A stretch of DNA of 64,000 nucleotides, taken from Halosegnis marinus. Lineage in GTDB: Archaea > Halobacteriota > Halobacteria > Halobacteriales > Haloarculaceae. Position numbers and translations under genes: made by a program. This document shows, one piece after another, positions 58,142 through 64,000 of the stretch. The DNA is taken from assembly GCF_029338355.1 (NCBI RefSeq), contig NZ_CP119802.1, forward strand, positions 1,798,001-1,862,000, given 5' to 3'. How positions within the stretch are numbered: position 1 is the first letter of the stretch; each line of letters opens with the position of its first letter. The notes under the pieces were generated by a model. The model ran no database searches and was not told where the DNA came from. It was given only the letters and a program-made list of their open reading frames with translations.

Positions 58142-58849
58142 GTGAAGGGAGCGGAGTGGTACCAGGCGGACGACGTCGCCGAGGAGTACGAGGACAAGCG
58201 GTTCTCCCGGGGCGGCCGCCTCATCGACCAGCGCGAGAAGGCCGCCGTGATGCGGGCGCTCTCCCCCCTGGAGGGGAAGCGCGTCCTCGAGATAGCCTGC
58301 GGCACCGGTCGGTTCACCGCGATGCTCGCCAGCGAGGGGGCCGACATCGTCGGCCTCGACATCTCCGAGGCGATGCTCCAGCAGGGGCGCACGAAGGCGC
58401 AACGGCTCGGCGTCGACGACCACCTGGAGTTCATGCGCGGGGACGCGGCGCGGCTACCGTTCCCCGACGACCACTTCGACGCGGTGTTCGCGATGCGCTT
58501 CTTCCACCTCGCGGACACCCCGGCCTCGTTCCTCGCGGAGATGGCCCGCGTCTCGAAGTCGCAGGTGTTCTTCGACACGTTCAACCGCTTCTCGACGCGC
58601 TCGCTGTACAACGCCCTCCTCCCGATGGGGTCCCGGCTCTACTCCGAGACGGAGGTGTACCGCCTGCTCGACGGCGCGGGCCTCCAGCTGGAGGGGTCGG
58701 AACACGACTTCGTGCTCCCCTACGGCTTCTACCGGAAGATACCGGACGGCGTCGCGCAGGCGTTCCGTACGGTGGACTCGGCCATCGGCCGGACGCCGCT
58801 CGGTCGCCCGCTCGCCTCGGTGTCGTACTGGGACGTGCGGGTCGCCTGA
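58142..58849 (+). CDS. Class I SAM-dependent methyltransferase
   Basis: The 235-residue protein starts at GTG 58142 (KGAEWYQADDVAEEYEDKRFSRGGRLIDQ). The SAM site VLEIACGTGRFTAMLASEGADIVGLDIS and LPFPDDHFDAVFAMRFFHLAD are typical; the rest is like methyltransferases of the UbiE/COQ5-like group. The substrate is unknown. TTCTTAAG at about 58112-58119 is at -27. Confidence 0.87.
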   Translation: MKGAEWYQADDVAEEYEDKRFSRGGRLIDQREKAAVMRALSPLEGKRVLEIACGTGRFTAMLASEGADIVGLDISEAMLQQGRTKAQRLGVDDHLEFMRGDAARLPFPDDHFDAVFAMRFFHLADTPASFLAEMARVSKSQVFFDTFNRFSTRSLYNALLPMGSRLYSETEVYRLLDGAGLQLEGSEHDFVLPYGFYRKIPDGVAQAFRTVDSAIGRTPLGRPLASVSYWDVRVA

Positions 58850-58906
58850 GGCCGCGAGCGGCCCGCACCGGGGTGTTTTTACCGCTCGGGACTGCTATCG
58901 GGGGGT

Positions 58907-59830
58907 ATGGACGTCTCGGTCGTGGTTCCGACGCTCAATAGCCGCGAGCGGCTCGCGGCGTGTCTCGACGCCCTCGCGGCGGTCGGTCCGACCGAGACCA
59001 TCGTCGTCAACGGCCCCTCCGCGGACGGCACCTCGGGGATGTGTCGCGACCGCGACGACGTGGACGTGCTCGTCGAACTCGACGACCGGAACGTGAACGT
59101 CGCGCGCAACGCGGGGGTCAGCCGGGCCCGCGGCGACGCCGTCGCCTTCGTCTCGCCCGAACACGGCGTCGAGTCGGGCTGGCTCGACGCGCTCCGCGCG
59201 GGACTGGCGGACGCGAGCGCCGTCACCGGCCCCGTTCGGCGCACCCTCGACGTGGGGTGGACCGCGGAGGGGCCGGAGACGCGCACCATCAGCGGGCGGA
59301 ACGTCCACTACGTGAACGGCGGGAACGCCGCGTTCACGGCCGACGCGCTCGCGGCCATCGACGGCTTCGACGAGTACCTCGCCGTCGGCGGCGCGCGCGA
59401 CGCGGCCCACCGGCTGGCGGCGCTCGACCGCACCGTCTCGTGGCTCCCCGACATGGCCGTCTCGCGGGCCGACGACGCCGTCGCCCGGCCCTCGGTGATG
59501 ACCGACGGCGGCGACGGTCCCGACTGGGGGTGGCGCTACCGCTCGCTCGCCTACCGACTGACCAAGAACTACGGCGCGCGACCGACCGTCCTCTACCGCG
59601 TCGGCCGCCACGCCGTCGGCGACGCCGTCGAGGCGGCTCGTGACGTCGTGAGCGGCGACGGCCAGCCCTCGCGGTGGGTCGGTAACGGCCGTGACGTGCT
59701 GCTCGGGTCGGTCGGGGGCGGCTACCGCGGCCTGCGCGCCCGCTGGCGCGACCGCTCGCCGCGGCGCAACCCCGCCGGCCTGTCGGCCCGCACCGACCGC
59801 GCCGTCGCCGTCTACGACCGGCGGGAGTAG
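58907..59830 (+). CDS. GT2-like glycosyltransferase with altered DXD motif
   Basis: The 307-residue protein starts MDVSVVVPTLNSRERLAACLDALAAVGPTETIVVNGPSADGTSG, the GT2 nucleotide-sugar fold, and NVNVARNAGVSRARGDAVAFVSPEHGV. Where GT2 enzymes have Asp-x-Asp, this one reads SPEHG, and the ED-like acceptor motif is GARDAAHRL. It may have changed metal use or be non-catalytic. The C-terminal 100 residues are Arg-rich. GTTTTTACC (58874-58882) is near -27. It precedes the thermosome gene. Confidence 0.8.
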   Translation: MDVSVVVPTLNSRERLAACLDALAAVGPTETIVVNGPSADGTSGMCRDRDDVDVLVELDDRNVNVARNAGVSRARGDAVAFVSPEHGVESGWLDALRAGLADASAVTGPVRRTLDVGWTAEGPETRTISGRNVHYVNGGNAAFTADALAAIDGFDEYLAVGGARDAAHRLAALDRTVSWLPDMAVSRADDAVARPSVMTDGGDGPDWGWRYRSLAYRLTKNYGARPTVLYRVGRHAVGDAVEAARDVVSGDGQPSRWVGNGRDVLLGSVGGGYRGLRARWRDRSPRRNPAGLSARTDRAVAVYDRRE

Positions 59831-59941
59831 GGGGGTCGTCGGACGGTCTGTGGGAACACGCCACACGGCTCTCGTCCGGCGGTTTGGCACGCTCTGTCTC
59901 GATGGATTTATGTAGAAGTGCGGGCCACATATCAGTTGATT

Positions 59942-61522
59942 ATGGCACAACAGCGACGCGCAATGGGAGGCCAGCCCATGTTCATTCTCTCGGAGGACAG
60001 CGAGCGGACGCGCGGCCAGGACGCGCAGTCCTCGAACATTCGCGCCGGGAAGGCGGTCGCGGAGGCCGTACGCACGACGCTCGGCCCGCGCGGCATGGAC
60101 AAGATGCTCGTCTCCGACTCCGGCGACGTCGTCATCACGAACGACGGCGCGACCATTCTGGAGAAGATGGACATCGAGCACCCCGCCGCACAGATGATCG
60201 TCGAGGTCGCCTCCACACAGGAGGAGGAGGTCGGCGACGGCACCACGACGGCCTCGGTGCTCGCGGGCCAGCTGCTCGCGAAGGCCGAGAACCTCCTCGA
60301 GGACGACGTCCACCCGACGACCATCGTCGAGGGGTACCACGAGGCCAGCCGCCTCGCGCTCGAAGCCATCGACGACCTCGTCCTCGACGAGGAGCTCGAC
60401 GACGAGCTGCTCGAATCCGTCGCCGAGTCCTCCATGACCGGGAAGGGGACGGGCGACATCGACGCCGCCTCGCTCGCCGAGACGGTCGTCGGCGCGGTGC
60501 GCCACGCCCGGGCCGACGGGCGCGTCGTCCGCGACGACATCACGGTCCGCACGCAGACGGGCGCCGGCGCCTCCGCGACCGAACTCGTCGAGGGCGTCGT
60601 CCTCGACGAGGAGCCGGTCCACGCCGACATGCCCCGCCGCGTCGAGGACGCGAGCGTCGCCGTGCTCGACCTCGACCTCGACCTCCGCGAGTCCAACATC
60701 GACGCCGAGTACAACGTCACCGACGTCGACCAGCTGACGCAGGCGCTCGACGCCGAGGAGGACGAACTGCGCGGCTACGCCGAGCAGGTCGTCGAGGCCG
60801 GCATCGACGTGGCGTTCGTCACCGGCGACGTGGAGGACCGCGTCGCCTCCCTGCTCGCCAAGGAGGGCGTTCTCGCCGTCGAGAGCGTCTCCGACGACGA
60901 CGCGGGCCGCATCGCCCGCGCGGTCGGCGCGCGCACGGTCGGCTCGCTCAAGGACCTCGAGGAGAGCGACCTCGGCTTCGCCGAGGACATCAGCGTCCAG
61001 AAGTTCGGCGACGACGACCTCACCTTCATCGAGGGCGGCGCGGACGCCGAGACGGTCACCGTCTTCGCCCGCGGCGGCACGGAACACGTCGCCGACGAGC
61101 TGGAGCGCGCGCTCAACGACGCCATCGACGTCGTGACGGCGGCGCTCGACGCGGGCGGTGTCGTCCCCGGCGCCGGCGCGACCGAGATCGCCGTCGCGGA
61201 CCACATCCGCTCGGGCGCGGCCGGCATCGAGGGCCGCAAGCAGCTCGCCGTCGAGGCGTTCGCCGACGCCGTCGACGTGCTGCCGCGCACGCTCGCGGAG
61301 AACACCGGCATGGACCCCATCGACGCGCTCGTGGACCTGCGGAACCGCCACGAGTCCGAGGGCATCGCGGGCCTCATCTCCGAGGGTCAGACCGGCAACG
61401 TCGGCGACCCCGTCGAGGCCGGCATCCTCGACCCCGCGGCCGTCAAGCGCGAGGCCGTCGAGTCGGCCACCGAGGCCGCGACGATGATCGTCCGCATCGA
61501 CGACGTCATCTCCGCGAACTGA
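59942..61522 (+). CDS. thsC: Thermosome (group II chaperonin) subunit without GGM tail
   Basis: The 526-residue subunit folds proteins as a double-ring ATPase in the cytoplasm. [42 protein letters not shown] and [15 protein letters not shown] are present. It ends [11 protein letters not shown]-like (…RIDDVISAN) and lacks the Gly/Met-rich tail of most haloarchaeal subunits, as in Cct3-type subunits. TTTATG (59907-59912) is about 30-35 nt before ATG 59942. Other thermosome genes must lie elsewhere. Confidence 0.92.
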   Translation: MAQQRRAMGGQPMFILSEDSERTRGQDAQSSNIRAGKAVAEAVRTTLGPRGMDKMLVSDSGDVVITNDGATILEKMDIEHPAAQMIVEVASTQEEEVGDGTTTASVLAGQLLAKAENLLEDDVHPTTIVEGYHEASRLALEAIDDLVLDEELDDELLESVAESSMTGKGTGDIDAASLAETVVGAVRHARADGRVVRDDITVRTQTGAGASATELVEGVVLDEEPVHADMPRRVEDASVAVLDLDLDLRESNIDAEYNVTDVDQLTQALDAEEDELRGYAEQVVEAGIDVAFVTGDVEDRVASLLAKEGVLAVESVSDDDAGRIARAVGARTVGSLKDLEESDLGFAEDISVQKFGDDDLTFIEGGADAETVTVFARGGTEHVADELERALNDAIDVVTAALDAGGVVPGAGATEIAVADHIRSGAAGIEGRKQLAVEAFADAVDVLPRTLAENTGMDPIDALVDLRNRHESEGIAGLISEGQTGNVGDPVEAGILDPAAVKREAVESATEAATMIVRIDDVISAN

Positions 61523-61532
61523 GCGGGCTCCG

Positions 61533-61545
61533 TTTCTCCCTTTTC
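61533..61545 (+). terminator. T-rich tract after the thermosome gene
   Basis: TTTCTCCCTTTTC lies 11 nt after the thermosome stop and is the only pyrimidine-rich run in the following gap. A terminator role is inferred only from composition. Confidence 0.4.
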
Positions 61546-61599
61546 ACCGCCCGATAGCCGCGGCTCCGGGCGTCGGCGTCGCCGCGAGAACGAGTTTCC

Positions 61600-61740
61600 C
61601 TACCGGAGGTCCGGCACGAGCGGCGCCTCGACCGGCGACGGACGGCGGCGGCCGCCCTCCCCGTCGGTCACGACACGCGCGTTCGACCGTTCGTCGTCGT
61701 TCGAAACCTCCGGCACCAGCGGCGGACTGCCCTGTTCCAT
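61600..61740 (-). CDS. Unrecognised 46-residue protein divergent from surE
   Basis: A 46-codon frame runs from ATG 61740 to TAG 61600. Codon third positions are GC-rich as in real genes here. The sequence opens MEQGSPPLVPEVSNDDE and closes EAPLVPDLR, so the motif PLVP(E/D) occurs at both ends, around a charged middle. A TATA-like ATATAT (61769-61774) sits about 30 nt upstream. No homologue is known to me. It could bind a partner through the PLVP termini. The rest of the gap 61523-61888 holds only promoters. Confidence 0.55.
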   Translation of the reverse strand: MEQGSPPLVPEVSNDDERSNARVVTDGEGGRRRPSPVEAPLVPDLR

Positions 61741-61767
61741 CACATCACAGGCGTGTGGGGCCATCCG

Positions 61768-61776
61768 TATATATGT
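61768..61776. promoter_or_regulatory. Shared TATA-like element between the 46-residue gene and surE
   Basis: GTATATATG is symmetric enough to act on both strands: about 30 nt before ATG 61740 (minus) and, on the plus strand, giving a start near 61798 and a leader of about 90 nt for surE. It is the most AT-rich stretch in the gap. Confidence 0.45.
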
Positions 61777-61888
61777 AATGGTAGTTCATGTTATTCGCGC
61801 GCCGCCGGCCCACGGGCACCGTCTCCCCCTCACGGCGGCGGTGTCCGGAGTCGCAACGTCCATGCGCGCGCCCTCCCTCGCGTGCGAC

Positions 61889-62662
61889 ATGACCGAACGC
61901 TCGGTTCTCGTGACCAACGACGACGGCATCGACGCCCACGGCATCGGCGCGCTGGCGGACGCGCTCGACCGCGTCGGCGACGTGACCGTCGTCGCGCCCG
62001 CGACGAACCAGTCGTGGGCCGGGCGGGACATGACGTGGCACGCCGGCCCGACCGGCATCGAGGAGACGGAGCGCGGCTACGCCGTCGAGGGGACGCCTTC
62101 GGACGCGGTGGCCGTCGCGCTCTCCGTGCTCGACATCGACCCGGACGTGGTCGTCGCGGGGGTCAACGACGGCATGAACCTCTCGGCGCACATCCTCGAA
62201 CGCTCCGGGACGGTCGGCGCGGCCGTCGAGGCCGCCCACTTCGGCGTGCCGGCGGTGGCCGTCTCCACGGCCGACCACACCGACCCCGCGCCGCCCCACG
62301 AGGACCCGGAGACGTTCGAACTCGCGGCCGAGGCGGGCGCGTTCGTGACCGAGCGCGCGCTCGACTCCGGGGTCTTCGCGGCGGCCGAGTACCTGAACGT
62401 GAACGCCCCGGCCTTCGCCGACGACCCGGAGGTCCACCTCACGCGGCCCGCCCGCGAGTACGCCGTCGAGGCCGACCGGGTCGAGGACGGGGAGGTGGAA
62501 CTGCGCGACGGCGGCTGGGAACGCTTCCTCGACGGCGAGACGCGCGACGACCCCGAGACGGACCGCCACGCCGTCCTCGCGGGGAACGTGAGCGTCACGC
62601 CGATGCGGCTCCCGCGGGCCGCGGACGCCGAGTTCGACCTGAGCGGCTTCGACGCGACCTGA
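61889..62662 (+). CDS. surE: 5'/3'-nucleotidase SurE
   Basis: The 257-residue metal-dependent phosphatase opens MTERSVLVTNDDGIDAHGIGALADAL, with the Asp-Asp metal pair, then ATNQSWAGRDMTWH, GTPSDAVAVAL, VVAGVNDGMNLSAHILERSGTVGAAVEAAHFGVPAVAVS. It removes phosphate from nucleoside monophosphates. I place the start at ATG 61889, where the SurE fold begins; upstream ATGs at 61862 and 61778 would add non-homologous residues. Confidence 0.92.
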   Translation: MTERSVLVTNDDGIDAHGIGALADALDRVGDVTVVAPATNQSWAGRDMTWHAGPTGIEETERGYAVEGTPSDAVAVALSVLDIDPDVVVAGVNDGMNLSAHILERSGTVGAAVEAAHFGVPAVAVSTADHTDPAPPHEDPETFELAAEAGAFVTERALDSGVFAAAEYLNVNAPAFADDPEVHLTRPAREYAVEADRVEDGEVELRDGGWERFLDGETRDDPETDRHAVLAGNVSVTPMRLPRAADAEFDLSGFDAT

Positions 62663-62666
62663 AATC

Positions 62667-64000
62667 CTAGTCCTCGCGGCCGGGCAGTCGCGCGTCGAGC
62701 GCCCGCTCGAACGAGCGCGCCCCGGAGACCATCCGTTCGCCCTCGAAGTAGAGCAGTTCCACGGCGACCACGACGACGGCGACGGCGAGCACGGACCAGA
62801 ACACCTCGCGCTGTGCGGTGTAGAGGTGGAAGACCAGCAGCGGGAAGAACGCCCCCGTGCCGAGGACGCCGACCGCGGGTATCGCGCCGTTGACCCCCTC
62901 CGCGTCGCGCTTCGTGAACGCGATGAACGACATGACGCCGAAGACGACCATGAACGCGAGCGAGCCGAACGAGGTGATGGCGTCGAGCGAGCCGTAGGCG
63001 GTGAAGGCGGCCGCGAGCGCGCCGATGACGAGAAGGGTGCGCTCGGGTGCGCCGTCGGCGTCGGCCGACCCCGCCCGGTCGGGAATCAGCCCGTCCGCGA
63101 GCATCCCCTTGGCGAAGTGAGCCGAGGAGAACAGCGTCCCGTTGATGGCGCTCCCCGTCGAGAACAGCGCGGCGACGGCGACGAAGACGAACCCGAGGCT
63201 CCCGAGGAACGGCTCGACGGCGCGTGCGACGGCGATTTCGGGCTGTCGCCGGATGACGTCGGTCGCCACCGTGCTCGTGACGAGTATCGCCACCATGCTG
63301 TCGATGACGATCGCGCCCACGATGGAGGTGTAGATGGCCTTCGGAATCGTCTCCTCGGGGTCGCGCACGCTCCCGTAGTCGTAGACGAGCAGCTGCCACC
63401 CCTGAAAGGAGACGAACGAGACGGCCGTGGCCGTCACCAGCCCGAGGTCGTCGAGCCGACCGAAGCCGAAGGAGAGCCCGTCGTGGGTCGCACCGTACCA
63501 CAGCCCCCACGCGCTCACGCCGAAGAGGACGACGAGCTTCAGCCCGACGAGCACCTTCTCGGAGGCCCCCGTCGCCCGGGCCCCGACGACGTTGAGCACG
63601 ACGAACAGCGCCACGGCGAACACCGAGTAGGTCGGGCGGAGCGGGAGCGGCACCGCCTCCCGGAGCCACGCCGGGGACAACTCCACGGCGAAGCCGCCGA
63701 ACGCGAACGCGTAGACGGCGATGGCCCCGACGTAGCCGACCAGCAGGGTCCACCCGACCATCCCCGCGGCGTCGCGGTTGCCGAGGAACTGCTCTATCTG
63801 GGTGACCGACCCGCCGTGTTCGTCGCCGAGCTCGTTGAGCTTGATGTAGCTGTACGCCGCGCACATCGAGACGAGGCTCGCCGCCGTGAACGCCAGCCAC
63901 GCGGCGCCCCCGGCGATGGAGACGACGACGCCGAGGACGGAGAACACGCCGCCGCCGATCATCCCCCCGAGGCCGATGGCGGCCGCGCCGGCGAAGCCGA
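62667..64000 (-). CDS. APC family amino acid permease (partial, 5' end outside window)
   Basis: The frame stays open to the window edge: before the internal Met at 63962 it reads GFAGAAAIGLGG, then MIGGGVFSVLGVVVSIAGG, the APC helix 1 motif, so the true start is beyond 64000. The visible 440 or so residues have about 11 hydrophobic helices and SFVSFQGWQLLVYDYGSVRDPEETIPKAI, as in amino acid/polyamine permeases. It ends ARLPGRED, stop at 62667, 4 bp from the convergent surE stop. Substrate unknown; a C-terminal USP domain is not present. Confidence 0.88.
   Translation of the reverse strand, partial: GFAGAAAIGLGGMIGGGVFSVLGVVVSIAGGAAWLAFTAASLVSMCAAYSYIKLNELGDEHGGSVTQIEQFLGNRDAAGMVGWTLLVGYVGAIAVYAFAFGGFAVELSPAWLREAVPLPLRPTYSVFAVALFVVLNVVGARATGASEKVLVGLKLVVLFGVSAWGLWYGATHDGLSFGFGRLDDLGLVTATAVSFVSFQGWQLLVYDYGSVRDPEETIPKAIYTSIVGAIVIDSMVAILVTSTVATDVIRRQPEIAVARAVEPFLGSLGFVFVAVAALFSTGSAINGTLFSSAHFAKGMLADGLIPDRAGSADADGAPERTLLVIGALAAAFTAYGSLDAITSFGSLAFMVVFGVMSFIAFTKRDAEGVNGAIPAVGVLGTGAFFPLLVFHLYTAQREVFWSVLAVAVVVVAVELLYFEGERMVSGARSFERALDARLPGRED

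Noticed and set aside
1-64000. tRNA, rRNA, CRISPR array or IS element
   Set aside because: No TTCRA-type T-loop with acceptor stem, no repeated spacer units and no transposase-like frame or terminal inverted repeats were seen on reading the gaps. Small RNAs without structure cannot be excluded.

Overview
This 64 kb window is a chromosomal segment from a halophilic archaeon (class Halobacteria). The evidence is consistent: very high GC (roughly 70% by eye, not counted), strongly acidic proteins, Tat-dependent and lipobox signal peptides, genes starting about 25-30 nt downstream of TATA-like elements (leaderless transcripts) with few Shine-Dalgarno sites, and archaea-specific genes (aCPSF1/FttA, glycerol-1-phosphate dehydrogenase, NAC, TFS, thermosome, MfnA, archaeal ProRS). 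The exact genus cannot be fixed from this sequence. I see no rRNA, tRNA, CRISPR array, insertion sequence or prophage; the region reads as core chromosome.

Layout. 1-10 kb: end of a Mut7-C protein, a four-helix membrane protein that may be the FtsZ anchor CdpA, a sugar nucleotidyltransferase, diphthamide synthase Dph6, DUF373 and SppA-type membrane proteins, a long coiled-coil protein, endonuclease III and the transcription-termination nuclease aCPSF1. 10-24 kb: AzlCD exporter, PAS histidine kinase, ProRS, a Tat lipoprotein, glutamate synthase, an SDR epimerase, an alpha/beta hydrolase, EgsA (lipid stereochemistry) and a Nudix-like protein with a broken Nudix box. 24-33 kb: S9 peptidase, GT4 glycosyltransferase, then a one-carbon/purine block: FolC-FolP fusion and PurN-PurH fusion on one strand, with PurB divergent across an intergenic region containing a 9-bp inverted repeat. 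34-38 kb: a tightly overlapping lysine operon dapA-dapB-dapD-lysA, preceded by a probable 24-residue leader peptide ORF with its own promoter. 38-50 kb: secreted EEP-fold protein, PUA protein, PQQ-type sugar dehydrogenase, NAC-TrmI pair, two TFS paralogues flanking a small DUF5789-like gene, MFS transporter, exonuclease, enoyl-CoA hydratase, lipoprotein, MfnA, DedA, LiaF-like protein. 50-64 kb: MetRS with an unusual leader, NfeD-stomatin pair, several small DNA/RNA-binding proteins, a wHTH regulator behind a perfect 19-bp inverted repeat, MBL hydrolase, methyltransferase, GT2 protein, a tail-less thermosome subunit, an unrecognised 46-residue protein divergent from SurE, and an APC permease that runs off the window.

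Themes. Genes are very densely packed. Operons use 4-bp ATGA/GTGA overlaps (azlCD, dapABD-lysA, NAC-trmI), and convergent neighbours often share a CTAG tetranucleotide that holds both stop codons. The most interesting unexplained signals are regulatory: the lysine-operon leader ORF, the metG hairpin/Shine-Dalgarno/upstream ORF, the purNH-purB inverted repeat and the palindromes before gltB and the wHTH gene. The second TFS paralogue, which has lost the catalytic Asp-Glu tip, is the most interesting protein-level signal.
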